From: Coriobacteriaceae bacterium AM48-5
GTDB lineage: Bacteria > Actinomycetota > Coriobacteriia > Coriobacteriales > Coriobacteriaceae
Length of the DNA: 64,000 nt
Direction of reading: 5' to 3'
Assembly: GCA_027669525.1 (NCBI GenBank)
Contig: JAQEDJ010000001.1
Coordinates: 1-64,000 of the forward strand
Part shown: positions 1 to 9,135 of the stretch, one piece after another
Layout: each line of letters starts with the position of its first letter
Position numbering within the stretch: the first letter of the stretch is position 1
Program-made: the position numbers and the translations under genes
Notes under the pieces: generated by a model
Told to the model about the DNA's origin: nothing
The model's input: the letters and a program-made list of their open reading frames with translations, nothing else
The model's database searches: none

Positions 1-2
1 CG

Positions 3-299
3 GTTGCGGCTCCCACAGTCGCGCCTGCCGCACCGGAGCCCGCCGCGCAGGCACCTGCCGCCGCGCCGGAGCCCAAGGGCACCGAGGTGACAGCTCCTAT
101 GGTGGGCGTCTTCTATGCTGCCCCGGCGCCGGGCGACGAGCCGTTTGTGCACGTGGGCTCCAAGGTCAAGGCCGGCGAGACCCTCTGCATCATCGAGGCC
201 ATGAAGGTCCTCAACGAGGTGACGGCAGAGGCGGATGGCGAGGTGCTCGAGATCTGCGTGGCCGACGGCGACCTCGTGGAGTTCGGCAGCTGCTCATGA
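3..299 (+). CDS. accB: Biotin carboxyl carrier protein of acetyl-CoA carboxylase, C-terminal part
   Basis: The reading frame is open from the window edge, so the N-terminus is missing. The visible part begins with an Ala/Pro-rich linker, followed by a biotinyl domain with the biotin-attachment motif EAMKVLN; its Lys is the residue biotinylated in this family. The protein carries the carboxyl group between the carboxylase and carboxyltransferase in the first step of fatty-acid synthesis. It is followed after 11 bases by fabZ, then accC and accDA, so one operon is likely. A GTG at 87 exists, but it lies inside the linker-domain boundary and is unlikely to be the true start. Confidence 0.93.
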   Translation, partial: VAAPTVAPAAPEPAAQAPAAAPEPKGTEVTAPMVGVFYAAPAPGDEPFVHVGSKVKAGETLCIIEAMKVLNEVTAEADGEVLEICVADGDLVEFGSCS

Positions 300-310
300 G
301 GATCGGATAG

Positions 311-742
311 GTGATATCCGTGAACAAAGAAGAGCTCAAGAAGCTGTTGCCGCATCGCGAGCCGATGCTTTTGCTCGACGAAGCCGAGCTGGTGGGCGAC
401 GAGGCCCACGGCAAGATCACGATTACGGGCGACGAGTACTTTTTGCAGGGGCATTTTCCGGGAAACCCGGTCGTCCCCGGCGTGATTCAGTGCGAGATGC
501 TCGCCCAGAACTGCTGCGTGCTGCTGATGGGCGATGAGGAGGCGCGCGGCGCGACGCCGTTCTACACGAGTCTGGACAAGGTGCGTTTTAAGCGTCCGGT
601 GCGCCCGGGCGACACGGTGGATCTGGTGTGCTCCATCACGCGTGCGCGCGGGCCGTTCCGCTTTGCGACGGGTACCGCGAGCGTCAACGGTGAGGTTTGC
701 TGCCGCGCCGATATGTCTTTTGCACTCATGCACGAAAGTTAA
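311..742 (+). CDS. fabZ: 3-hydroxyacyl-ACP dehydratase FabZ
   Basis: The 143-residue hot-dog-fold protein has the family signatures LLPHREPMLLLDE near residue 12 and GHFPGNPVVPG near residue 47. His48 and Glu62 correspond to the catalytic pair of FabZ. It dehydrates 3-hydroxyacyl-ACP in fatty-acid elongation. The start is GTG at 311, with a second in-frame GTG at 320. It lies between accB and accC, which fits a combined malonyl-CoA supply and elongation operon. Confidence 0.93.
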   Translation: MISVNKEELKKLLPHREPMLLLDEAELVGDEAHGKITITGDEYFLQGHFPGNPVVPGVIQCEMLAQNCCVLLMGDEEARGATPFYTSLDKVRFKRPVRPGDTVDLVCSITRARGPFRFATGTASVNGEVCCRADMSFALMHES

Positions 743-752
743 GGAAGGCTTC

Positions 753-2096
753 ATGTTCGACAAAGTGCTCATCGCCAACCGCGGCGAAGTCGCGGTCCGT
801 GTTATCCGCGCGTGCCGCGATATGGGCATCAAGACCGTCGCCGTTTATTCCACGGCCGATGCGGACGCGCTGCACGTGCAGCTTGCCGACGAGGCGTATT
901 GCATCGGCGGCCCGCGTCTTGCCGAGAGCTACCTCAACGACGATGCTGTGCTCACCTGTGCCGTGAAGTCGGGAGCTAAGGCAATTCATCCCGGCTATGG
1001 CTTTTTCTCCGAGAAGGCGAGCTTCGTGCGTGACTGCGACAAGTATGGCCTGGCGTTTGTCGGTCCTTCGGCCGAGGTCATCGACAGCATGGGCGACAAG
1101 GACGCCGCACGTCGAACGGCCGCTGCCGCGGGCGTGCCCATCGTGCCGGGCTGCGATTTGCTCAAAAGCCCCGAGGAGGCGACGGCCGAGGCCGAGCGCA
1201 TTGGCTGCCCCGTGCTCATCAAGGCGCGTGCAGGCGGTGGCGGTCGCGGCATTCGCAAGGTCGAGCGCGTGGAAGATGCGGCAAAGGCGTTCATCGAGGC
1301 GCGTGCCGAGGGCGAGGCCGTTTTTGGCGACGGCGAGTGCTACATGGAGAAGTTCGTCGCGCCGGCGCATCACGTCGAGGTGCAGATTATGGCCGATAAA
1401 CAGGGCCATGTGTTTTCACTCGGCGAGCGCGAGTGCTCGGTGCAGCGCCGCAACCAAAAGCTGATCGAGGAGAGCCCCGCGCCGTGCCTCGACGGACGCG
1501 ATGATATTCGCGCGCGCATGCACAAGGCGGCGCGCGACTTGGCTCGTGCCGTCGGTTATGAGGGCGCTGGCACCATCGAGTTTCTGTACTCGGACGACGG
1601 CAATTTCTACTTTATGGAAATGAACACGCGCTTGCAGGTTGAGCATCCGGTTACGGAGTTTGTGACCGATACCGACCTGGTTAAGTGGCAGCTGCGCGTG
1701 GCTGCCGGCCAGCCTCTGCCCTTTGAGCAGGAGGACATACCAGTCCGCAATCATGCCATGGAGTGCCGCATCAATGCCGAAACACCGGACTTCCTGCCGT
1801 CATGCGGAACGGTCACCGCGTTGCGTGTACCAGGTGGTCCGCGTGTGCGCTGGGATTCGGCCATGTTTACCGGAGCGAACGTTCCGCCGTACTACGATTC
1901 CATGCTCGGCAAGCTCATCGTGTGTGCGCCCACGCGTGACGGCGCCATTCGCAAGATGCGCTCGGCTCTGGGCGAGCTCGTGATTGAGGGCGTGAGCGAG
2001 AATAGCGAGCTTCAGCTCGACGTGCTGGCAAACGACGAGTTCTTGTCGGGCATGTATCACACCGATCTGATGGGGCATCTCTATGCTGATGAATAG
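753..2096 (+). CDS. accC: Acetyl-CoA carboxylase, biotin carboxylase subunit
   Basis: The 447-residue protein starts with FDKVLIANRGEVAVRVIRA, the typical biotin carboxylase N-terminus, and contains the glycine-rich ATP-grasp loop (KARAGGGGRGIRKV) and the EMNTRLQVEHPVTE motif. It carboxylates the biotin on AccB using ATP and bicarbonate. The ATG at 753 is chosen because AAGGAAGG lies just upstream and the family N-terminus begins there; the longer open frame upstream overlaps fabZ in another frame. Its end overlaps accDA by 14 bases, implying translational coupling. Confidence 0.95.
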   Translation: MFDKVLIANRGEVAVRVIRACRDMGIKTVAVYSTADADALHVQLADEAYCIGGPRLAESYLNDDAVLTCAVKSGAKAIHPGYGFFSEKASFVRDCDKYGLAFVGPSAEVIDSMGDKDAARRTAAAAGVPIVPGCDLLKSPEEATAEAERIGCPVLIKARAGGGGRGIRKVERVEDAAKAFIEARAEGEAVFGDGECYMEKFVAPAHHVEVQIMADKQGHVFSLGERECSVQRRNQKLIEESPAPCLDGRDDIRARMHKAARDLARAVGYEGAGTIEFLYSDDGNFYFMEMNTRLQVEHPVTEFVTDTDLVKWQLRVAAGQPLPFEQEDIPVRNHAMECRINAETPDFLPSCGTVTALRVPGGPRVRWDSAMFTGANVPPYYDSMLGKLIVCAPTRDGAIRKMRSALGELVIEGVSENSELQLDVLANDEFLSGMYHTDLMGHLYADE

Positions 2097-3807
2097 AAAA
2101 GCGAAGACGGTCAACGTCCTCGAGGGGCCGATAACCGAGTCGTGCGCCGAGTTCCCCGCGCGCCACGTGTTTATCAAGTGTCCGGAGTGCCGCCGCGTGA
2201 TCGATGAGGCGCACCTGCACGACAACCTGGAGGTCTGCCCGCGTTGCGGTAAACACTTTCGCGTGAGCGGGCGCGACCGTATGCGCATGACGGTCGACGC
2301 AGGTACCTTTGAGGAGTGGGATGCCAATCTGGCGTCGGAGGACTTCCTCTCGTTTCCCGGTTATGCCGACAAGCTTAAGAGCGCGGGCGAACGTTCGGGT
2401 GAGCGCGATGCCGTTGTGTGCGGCAGGGGCAAAATCTGCGGCTGCGATACCGCGCTCTTCTTAATGGATGCCAACTTTATGATGGGCTCGATGGGTTCCG
2501 TGGTGGGCGAAAAGATCTGTCGCGTCTTTGAGCGCGCGACCGAGCTGGGATTGCCGGTCGTCGGCTTTACCGTTTCGGGCGGTGCGCGCATGCAAGAGGG
2601 CGTGACCTCGCTTATGCAGATGGCTAAGATTTCTGCGGCGGTTAGGCGCCACAGCGAGGCGGGTGGCCTGTATATCACGGTGCTCACCGACCCCACGACC
2701 GGAGGTGTAACCGCGAGTTTTGCCATGGAGGGCGACATTATCCTGGCCGAGCCCGATGCCCTGACGGCATTTGCCGGCCCGCGCGTGATCGAGCAGAACA
2801 TGCACAAGCGCCTGCCCAAGGGATTCCAGCGCTCCGAGTTTTTGCTGGAGCACGGCTTTTGCGATGCCGTTGTTCCGCGTGGCGAGATTGCGCTCACGGT
2901 AGGCGAGCTGCTGGCGCTGCACGAAGGGCACGCGCCCGGCCTGGGGGCACCGCATGAAATCGTGCATGCGGGTCGCCGCGGCAAAAAGCTGGGACACTTG
3001 TTTAAGCGCTCGGCGGTACCAAAAACCGCGCTCGAGATTGTCAAACAGACTCGCTCGGCGAACCGCGCCACGGCAGGCGAGATGATCTCGTTGGGTCTCG
3101 ACGGATTTGTAGAGCTGCACGGCGACCGCTACTTTGGTGACGACGCCGCCGTGGTGGGTGGCATTGGCTGGAAAGACGGACGTCCCGTGACGGTTATCGC
3201 CATCGAGCGCGGCACCACGACCAAAGAGCGCATGCGCCGCAACTTTGGCATGGCGCATCCCGAGGGCTACCGCAAAGCGCGTCGCCTGATGCGCCAGGCC
3301 GAAAAGTTTGGTCGACCGGTTCTGTGCCTGGTCGATACTTCGGGCGCGTTTTGCGGCATCGGTGCCGAGGAGCGCGGCCAGGGCGAGGCGATTGCCCAGA
3401 ATCTCATGGAGATGAGCGGCCTTAAGACGCCGATTGTCTCGGTGGTGACAGGCGAGGGCGGCTCTGGTGGCGCGCTGGCGCTGTCCGTGGCCGACCGCAT
3501 CCTGATGCTCTCGAGTTCGGCCTATTCGGTCGTGAGCCCCGAGGCCTGTGCATCGATCCTGTGGAAGGATACCGAGCGCGCGGATGAGGCCGCCGAGGCG
3601 CTGAAGCTCACGGCCCCCGATCTGTTGGCACTCGGCATCATCGACGGCATTGTTGACGATAGGGGCCTGTCGCATGAGGAGATCGCCGGTGCCGTCATGT
3701 CCTCGGCATTTGATGCCTTCGATACGCTTGAGCAGCTCGACGACGCGACCCTCACGAACCTCCGCTACGAAAAGTACCGCGCAACCGGTCAGTACCGCAC
3801 GATGTGA
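2083..3807 (+). CDS. accDA: Fused acetyl-CoA carboxylase carboxyltransferase, beta (AccD) plus alpha (AccA)
   Basis: This 574-residue protein joins the two carboxyltransferase subunits. The N-terminal half is AccD-like, with a zinc ribbon (Cys33, Cys36, Cys52, Cys55) and the segment GFTVSGGARMQEGVTSLMQM. From about residue 300 it is AccA-like: FVELHGDRYFGDDAAVVGGI, RRNFGMAHPEGYRKA, GAEERGQGEAIAQNL, GEGGSGGALALSVADRI and VVSPEACASILWKD. The two are separate polypeptides in most bacteria. The AccA part lacks the usual N-terminal helical extension. It transfers the carboxyl group from biotin to acetyl-CoA. No frame break is present, so the fusion is genuine in this sequence. Confidence 0.93.
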   Translation: MLMNRKAKTVNVLEGPITESCAEFPARHVFIKCPECRRVIDEAHLHDNLEVCPRCGKHFRVSGRDRMRMTVDAGTFEEWDANLASEDFLSFPGYADKLKSAGERSGERDAVVCGRGKICGCDTALFLMDANFMMGSMGSVVGEKICRVFERATELGLPVVGFTVSGGARMQEGVTSLMQMAKISAAVRRHSEAGGLYITVLTDPTTGGVTASFAMEGDIILAEPDALTAFAGPRVIEQNMHKRLPKGFQRSEFLLEHGFCDAVVPRGEIALTVGELLALHEGHAPGLGAPHEIVHAGRRGKKLGHLFKRSAVPKTALEIVKQTRSANRATAGEMISLGLDGFVELHGDRYFGDDAAVVGGIGWKDGRPVTVIAIERGTTTKERMRRNFGMAHPEGYRKARRLMRQAEKFGRPVLCLVDTSGAFCGIGAEERGQGEAIAQNLMEMSGLKTPIVSVVTGEGGSGGALALSVADRILMLSSSAYSVVSPEACASILWKDTERADEAAEALKLTAPDLLALGIIDGIVDDRGLSHEEIAGAVMSSAFDAFDTLEQLDDATLTNLRYEKYRATGQYRTM

Positions 3808-3832
3808 CAAAGGGACAGTCCGCATGTCACAT
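3806..3832. repeat. Small hairpin with GGGACAG core
   Basis: Seven-base arms TGTGACA and TGTCACA flank a core containing AAGGGACAG. It starts within the accDA stop region. Other hairpins in the window with a similar GGGACAG core but different arms lie at 23093-23119, 25330-25366 and 25697-25735. Confidence 0.5.
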
Positions 3833-3847
3833 TGGGAAAGGCGTTCC

Positions 3848-5061
3848 ATGCCACAAGTTTCTAACACCTCGTTTACAACGACGGCTTCATCAAACGCCAT
3901 GGCCGTGGTGGACTATCTGTCCAAAAGCATGATGTCGGCGCTGCCGTTTATTGTCTGCGCGGCTTTATTCCGCACCGTCGCCGTCATTATGGGCGAAGGC
4001 ATGCTGGGCCTGTGGTCTGCCGATTCCGAAATCTATCGCCTGTTCTACAGTTGGCTCTATAACGCCGGCTACTACTTTTTGCCCATTTATCTTGGTTGGG
4101 CGGCCGCCCGCCAGCTCGGTTGCTCGGAGCAGCTGGGCATGATGTTGGGCGGCGTATTGATTGCGCCCGATCTGCTTAAGCTCGTCGATGCCGCATCGAC
4201 GACGGGGGCATCGATGACTTACGTGTATGGTCTGCTTCCCGCGCCGGTCAACGATTACACGACGACTGTTATTCCGGTTCTCATCTCGGTGCCCGTGCTA
4301 TGGCGAGTGGAGTGTTTCTTTCGGCGCGTTATCCCTCAGGCCGTGGCGTTTTCGTTTGTTCCGTTTGCGACCATGCTTGTCATGGTTCCGGTTTCGCTGT
4401 GTATTACGGCGCCGGCGGGCAGCTATCTGGGCATGCTGTTGGGCCAGCTTATGTTTATGCTTGGCAATTCCGGTGGCATCGTGTCGCTGCTCACGCTCAT
4501 GGGGCTTGCCGCGGGCTGGGAGTTTCTTAAGATCGCGGGCGTCAGCAACGTTGTCCTATCGCTCGCCTATGCGCAGTTTATGAGTGTGGGAACGGATTTG
4601 TGCATCCTGATCGCCGCGACGATGGCAACGTTCGCCGTTTGGGGCATGCCCTTTGGCGTGTCGCTCCGCGTTGCGGATAAGGACGAGAAGGCGCTCATGC
4701 TGGGCTATTCAATCTCGGGCGTTCTTGGCGGCGTAAGCGAGCCGGCGCTGTACGGTTGCGGCTTCAAATATGGCAGGTGCCTGACGTGCATGGCCATCGG
4801 CGGCGCCGTCGGAGCCTTGTTGCGGCCGTGGGCCACGTTACGGCCTATACCATCGGCATGACGAATGTCCTCATGGTCATTGGCTTTGCCACGGGTGGCA
4901 TCTCGAACCTGCTGTGGTGCTGCGCTGCCGGCGGTGTGGCATTTGCGGTGTCTGCGGCGCTGAGCTACTGCTTTGGCGTGGTGCCGGCGAAGGGGCAGGC
5001 GGCAGAAGACGGAGCCGATTCACCCGAAACCTCGAAGAGCGTGGCCGAAGTAAGCGCGTAA
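3848..5061 (+). CDS. PTS sugar EIIC permease, glucose/beta-glucoside superfamily (frame broken near 4818)
   Basis: This is an integral membrane sugar permease domain of a phosphotransferase system. The sequence has many hydrophobic segments and the EIIC signature GVLGGVSEPALYG near residue 300. No EIIB or EIIA domain or gene is adjacent, so it is an orphan EIIC that must use general partners. The ATG at 3848 has GGAAAGG six bases upstream. The frame breaks near 4818: the last part (GHVTAYTIGMTNVLMVIGFATGG) continues in the next frame to 5061, repairable by one base (TTGTT to TTGGTT). Substrate unknown. Confidence 0.8.
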
Positions 5062-5096
5062 ACCTGTGCGACACAAGGACGATTCCTCTGCCACAT

Positions 5097-5131
5097 TCCA
5101 AGGCCGTGGTCCGTGTGGGCTGCGGCCTTTT
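5097..5131 (+). terminator. Rho-independent terminator after the EIIC gene
   Basis: AAGGCCG pairs with CGGCCTT and is followed by TTTTTG. It lies 40 bases past the EIIC stop and before the cation transporter. Confidence 0.7.
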
Positions 5132-5211
5132 TGTATCTGGAGGACAAAGTGGCTACACTACAATCCGTTTGAGCAATAGATATATAGGTAGTACCGTGGG
5201 GGCGGATATAG

Positions 5212-6364
5212 ATGGTCGAGTGGATTGTTAAGCGTGCGCAGGGCGACCGTGCGCGCGTGGGAACGTTGACGGGCATGGTGTGTATTCTCGCCAATGTGGC
5301 ACTATGCGCTGCGAAGGGTGCAATTGGCGTGCTGTCGGGTTCGGTTTCGATCGTGGCAGACGCCATGAACAACCTGTCCGACGCCAGCTCAAACATTGTG
5401 AGCGTGCTTGGCTTTAAGCTAGCGAGCAAGCCGGCGGACCCTGAGCATCCCTACGGCCACGGTCGCTACGAGTATCTCTCGGGATTGGTCGTGGCGGCGC
5501 TCGTGCTGCTTATTGGCGTTGAGCTGGTGAAGTCGTCGGTGGAGCGAATTATCAACGGAGCCTGTCGAGTTTTCGCTTTCCCTGGTGGCGGTTCTGGTGC
5601 TGTCAATGGTCGTAAAGCTGTGGATGGCGGCCCTCAACCAAAAGCTCGGCGATCGCATTGAGTCCGAGACGCTGCATGCGACCGCTCAGGACTCAAAGAA
5701 CGATGTCCTAGCCACGGGCGCCGTGTTAGCGTGCGCAATTGTTTCGCAGGTGACGCACATCAATCTTGACGCGTGGGTCGGCCTTGCCGTTGGCGCCTAT
5801 ATTGGCTGGAGTGGCTTTGAACTTATTCAAGATACGGTGAGCCCGCTTTTGGGTCAGACGCCCGATCCTAAGCTGGTCAAGCACATTCGAGACAAGATCA
5901 TGAGCTATCCCGGCGTTTTGGGCGTTCACGATCTGATGGTTCACGACTACGGCCCGGGCAGGAAGTTCGCAAGCGCTCACGCCGAGATGGCAGCCGAGGC
6001 CAGCCCGCTGGAAAGTCACGACACGCTCGATAACATCGAGCAGTCGTTTAGGGTCGAAGACGGCATGATCGTCACGCTCCATTACGACCCCATCGTGACC
6101 GACGACCCCAAGGTGGCGAGCATGCGTTTGTGCATTAACGCTATGGCTCAACAGATCGATAGCCGCCTTTCAATTCACGATCTGCGCTGTGTGCCGGGCC
6201 CTACGCACACCAACGTGATCTTTGACTGCGTACGTCCCTCGGATTTGGCGATGAGCGCAGAGGACCTAAAGCACGCGCTGGCACAACGGGTCGAATCGGA
6301 ATATCCCAAGTCGGTCGCAAAGATTACGATCGACGAAGACTACGTAGGGCATACCCACAAGTAG
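5212..6364 (+). CDS. Cation diffusion facilitator family transporter (frame broken near 5553)
   Basis: The protein has the CDF membrane core with the metal-site helices VADAMNNLSDASSNIVS (Asp residues) and TLHATAQDSKNDVLATGAV (His and two Asp), then a long cytoplasmic C-terminal dimerisation domain with extra sequence to 6364. It likely exports divalent cations (Zn, Mn, Fe or Co) by proton exchange; the metal cannot be told from sequence. The frame changes near 5553, where INGEPVEFSLSLVAVLVL is recovered by restoring two bases (AACGG to AACGGGG, or CCCGG). Full length is about 384 residues. Confidence 0.85.
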
Positions 6365-6403
6365 GGCTGTGCCGGCAAGGTAACTGAAGCAGAAGGGGAG
6401 AGC

Positions 6404-7030
6404 ATGAAACGCCTATACCTACTCCGCCACGGTCAGACGGAGTTCAACGTTAAAAAGCTGGTCCAGGGCCGCTGCGATTCACCGTTGACCGATTTGGGCC
6501 GCAAACAAGCGGGAATGGCAGCCGCGTGGCTCAAAGCCCACGGCGTCGTCCCCGACAAAGTGGTCTCATCACCCTTAGGCCGAGCCATGAACACGGCAAG
6601 TCTCGTCGCATACGAACTCCTCGGTCCGGACGCCGCAGTCGAGCCCTGCGAAGGCATCATCGAGCGCAGCTACGGCACCTTCGAAGAAGGCCCCCACGAT
6701 GCCCTTCCCACCGACGTCTGGGACCCCGGCGAGGACCTGATCCCATTTGGCGGAGAAGGAAGCCATGCCCTGCAGGAGCGCATGGTGGGCGCCCTCACCA
6801 ATCTCATGGGCGCCGAGGGCATCGAAACCCTCCTAGCAGTAAGCCACGGCAGTGCCAGCCGCCAATTCATCAAGGCTGCAGCCCCAGAGGGCTTCGAGCT
6901 CCCAACAAAACTCCCCAACTGCGCCATCATGATTTTCGATTTCGATGAGGCAAAGCCACAAGCAGAAGGCGAGCCTCATCAATGTAAGTTCACCCTCCAG
7001 CAAATAGTGGACCCCCAACAAAGTCATTAG
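6404..7030 (+). CDS. Histidine phosphatase superfamily protein (phosphoglycerate mutase-like)
   Basis: The 208-residue protein begins MKRLYLLRHGQTEFN, with the phosphorylated His at residue 9 in the RHG motif. It also has the second-site motif VVSSPLGRAMNTASLVA and SHGSASRQF near residue 145. The family includes cofactor-dependent mutases, sugar-phosphate phosphatases and cobalamin phosphatases; the specific substrate cannot be assigned. GGGGAGAG precedes the ATG. It ends about 50 bases before the long hairpin element at 7077. Confidence 0.85.
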   Translation: MKRLYLLRHGQTEFNVKKLVQGRCDSPLTDLGRKQAGMAAAWLKAHGVVPDKVVSSPLGRAMNTASLVAYELLGPDAAVEPCEGIIERSYGTFEEGPHDALPTDVWDPGEDLIPFGGEGSHALQERMVGALTNLMGAEGIETLLAVSHGSASRQFIKAAAPEGFELPTKLPNCAIMIFDFDEAKPQAEGEPHQCKFTLQQIVDPQQSH

Positions 7031-7076
7031 CCTGAGCGAGCAGAGTTAAGCAGACATCAACGTGTCGTCTCCCGAG

Positions 7077-7213
7077 CTTGGCAGAGGGGCGGCGAAATAT
7101 ATTAAGTTTGTCGCGAGTTCCGCACGCAAAGGAAAGCACTTAATGTGCTTTCCGTCTTGCGCAGGACTGTAGAGCAGCAAACTTAATATATTTCGCCGCC
7201 CCTCTGCCAAGCC
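7077..7213. repeat. Long hairpin element, copy 1: 34-base perfect arms around a conserved core
   Basis: The arms 7077-7110 and 7180-7213 are perfect 34-base reverse complements. Between them, 7111-7179 holds a core that starts GTCGCGAGTTCC, contains an internal hairpin (GGAAAGCAC, loop TTAAT, GTGCTTTCC) and ends GAGCAGC. The first 61 bases of this core recur exactly at 47557-47617, where the arms are completely different. It sits between the phosphatase gene and the ribosomal leader. No T-run follows, so it is not a simple terminator. Confidence 0.85.
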
Positions 7214-7479
7214 CAGGCGACTCCACGCACTTTACCTGCGTAAACAATGTGAGTGAAATATGAATCTCGATGGATACGCCCGCAGCCGTGTATACTAAAC
7301 AGCTGTGTGAAACCAGGGGAGTATTCTGGCTGGACAAAATGCCTGCTTAATAGGGTTGTCAGGTAGTCCGGGCGAAATACAAGGCTGGGGAGCACGTCGT
7401 GTAAGTAGTGGTCCTCTAGGGGCGTACGCTCGGTGGTGTACGCATTGTCCCAAGACCACGCGAGAGTTGGGATCATATC
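7214..7479 (+). promoter_or_regulatory. Promoter and leader of rplC
   Basis: No gene is visible here, and rpsJ, which usually precedes rplC, is absent. At 7271-7295 lies a 25-base site ending CCGTGTATACT, an extended -10-like element. It matches 22 of 25 bases with 9136-9160 upstream of rplB. Downstream is a roughly 180-base leader with a hairpin GCGTAC...GTACGC near 7422-7443. This suggests a promoter and a structured ribosomal-protein leader; the -35 region is not clear. Confidence 0.5.
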
Positions 7480-8100
7480 TTGATCAGCATGATTCTCGGC
7501 CGCAAGATTGGCATGACCCAGGTTTGGGACGAGGACGATAACGTCGTTCCCGTCACGGTCATCCAGGCTGGCCCCTGCGCTGTCTCGCAGGTTAAAACTC
7601 AGGCAACCGACGGCTATGACGCCGTCCAGATCGGTTTCGGCGACATCAAGGCCAAGAACGTGAACAAGCCCATGGCTGGTCACTTCGCCAAGGCTGGCGT
7701 CGAGCCTGTCCGCTTCCTTCGTGAGGTCCGCGTCGAGAACGGCGAGGAGCACAAGGTCGGCGAGGTCGTCACCGTCGCTGATTTCGCTGATGTCGAGAAG
7801 GTCGACGTCATCGGTACCTCCAAGGGTAAGGGCTTCCAGGGTCGCATCAAGCGCTGGGGTCAGCGCCGCGGTCCTATGACGCATGGTTCTCACTTCCAGC
7901 GTCACCCCGGTTCTATCGGTCAGTGCGCCTATCCTGCGCGCGTCCTCAAGGGCGTCAAGATGGCCGGTCACATGGGTAACGAGCGCGTTACCGTCAAGAA
8001 CCTTTCCGTTGTCCGCATCGATGCCGAGCAGAACCTCATCTTGGTCAAGGGCGCTGTCCCGGGTGCCAAGAATGGTCTCGTCGCCATCCGTATGGCCTAA
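7480..8100 (+). CDS. rplC: 50S ribosomal protein L3
   Basis: The 206-residue L3 contains [15 protein letters not shown] at the start and the conserved [25 protein letters not shown] segment. It is an early assembly protein that binds 23S rRNA at the 3' end. The TTG at 7480 gives [12 protein letters not shown], which fits the family's usual two or three residues before ILG; an in-frame ATG lies at 7489. Confidence 0.95.
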   Translation: MISMILGRKIGMTQVWDEDDNVVPVTVIQAGPCAVSQVKTQATDGYDAVQIGFGDIKAKNVNKPMAGHFAKAGVEPVRFLREVRVENGEEHKVGEVVTVADFADVEKVDVIGTSKGKGFQGRIKRWGQRRGPMTHGSHFQRHPGSIGQCAYPARVLKGVKMAGHMGNERVTVKNLSVVRIDAEQNLILVKGAVPGAKNGLVAIRMA

Positions 8101-8146
8101 GGGCCCAGCCCATTTAGCCCAGCGTCATACCAAGGAGAACACTTAA

Positions 8147-8773
8147 ATGGCAAAGTTTGAAGTAAAGAACAGCGAGGGCAAGAAGGTCGCCGAGGCCGAG
8201 CTCGCCGCTGAGGTGTACGGCATCGAGCCGAACATCCACGTTATGCACCACATCGTCAAGTGCCAGATGGCCTCTTGGCGTCAGGGCACCCAGTCTGCTA
8301 AGGGTCGCTCTGAGGTTTCCGGTGGCGGCAAGAAGCCTTGGCGTCAGAAGGGCACCGGCCGTGCCCGCCAGGGTTCCATCCGTGCTGCCCAGTGGCGTCA
8401 CGGTGGCGTCGTCTTCGCCCCCAAGCCCCGTTCTTACGCTAAGCGTATGAACAACAAGGAGGTCAAGCTGGCTATGCGCTCCGCGCTGTCCGCCAAGCTG
8501 GCCGATGGCGAGCTCGTGCTCGTCGACGACTACGGCTTCGAGAAGCCTTCCACCAAGGCTGCCGTCGCCATGCTCAAGGCTCTCGGCCTTGAGGGCAAGC
8601 GTCTGACCATCATCGTTCGCGATGAGGACGTCAACGCCTACCTGTCGTTCCGCAACATTCCCAAGACGTTCATCATCACTGCCGACGAGGCCAACACCTA
8701 CGATCTCGTCAACAACAACGCCGTGCTGATGCCCGCCGACATCGCCGCTCACTTCGGGGAGGTGCTTGCATAA
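8147..8773 (+). CDS. rplD: 50S ribosomal protein L4
   Basis: The 208-residue protein has the L4 loop region (WRQGTQSAKGRSEVSGGGKKPWRQKGTGRARQG, read in parts) that lines the exit tunnel. The ATG at 8147 is preceded by AAGGAGA. It ends directly against rplW (stop TAA, then ATG at 8774), indicating tight operon coupling. In E. coli L4 also autoregulates the S10 operon; whether it does so here is unknown. Confidence 0.96.
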   Translation: MAKFEVKNSEGKKVAEAELAAEVYGIEPNIHVMHHIVKCQMASWRQGTQSAKGRSEVSGGGKKPWRQKGTGRARQGSIRAAQWRHGGVVFAPKPRSYAKRMNNKEVKLAMRSALSAKLADGELVLVDDYGFEKPSTKAAVAMLKALGLEGKRLTIIVRDEDVNAYLSFRNIPKTFIITADEANTYDLVNNNAVLMPADIAAHFGEVLA

Positions 8774-9061
8774 ATGACCGCCCACGAGATCATCATCCGT
8801 CCGATCGTGTCCGAGCGTTCCTTCTCCGGTATGGAGCTGAACAAGTACACGTTCGAGGTCGCCAAGGATGCTAACAAGTATCAGATCAAGGACGCTGTCG
8901 AGGAGATCTTCGGCGTCAAGGTCGTTCGCGTGAACACCCTGACGGTCAAGCCCAAGACCAAGCGCGTGCGCTATGTCGCCGGCAAGACCCGTTCTTGGAA
9001 GAAGGCCATCGTCACGCTGGCCGAGGGCGACACCATCGAGGTCTTTGGCAACCAGGCCTAA
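8774..9061 (+). CDS. rplW: 50S ribosomal protein L23
   Basis: The 95-residue L23 begins MTAHEIIIRPIVSERSF and contains YTFEVAKDANKYQIKDAVEEIF, matching the family throughout. L23 lies at the tunnel exit and docks trigger factor and SRP. It is immediately downstream of rplD. Confidence 0.96.
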   Translation: MTAHEIIIRPIVSERSFSGMELNKYTFEVAKDANKYQIKDAVEEIFGVKVVRVNTLTVKPKTKRVRYVAGKTRSWKKAIVTLAEGDTIEVFGNQA

Positions 9062-9073
9062 GACTCGCTGCTG

Positions 9074-9117
9074 TTGAGTGAGCTCATGCCTCCCAAATAG
9101 GGGAGGCGAGAGCTCAA
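9074..9117 (+). terminator. Attenuator/terminator-like hairpin between rplW and rplB
   Basis: GCCTCCC pairs with GGGAGGC around the loop AAATAG, with outer GAGCTC arms, followed by AAGGTTTTGGG. A stem here is unusual inside the normally compact S10 cluster. It is followed at 9136-9160 by the promoter-like site shared with the rplC leader. Confidence 0.55.
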
Positions 9118-9135
9118 GGTTTTGGGCGTATAAAA

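Noticed and set aside
2461..3900. Long minus-strand open frame (479 codons) across accDA
   Set aside because: It is antisense to a gene with clear AccD and AccA motifs; its own translation has no recognisable domain. High GC codon bias creates such shadows.
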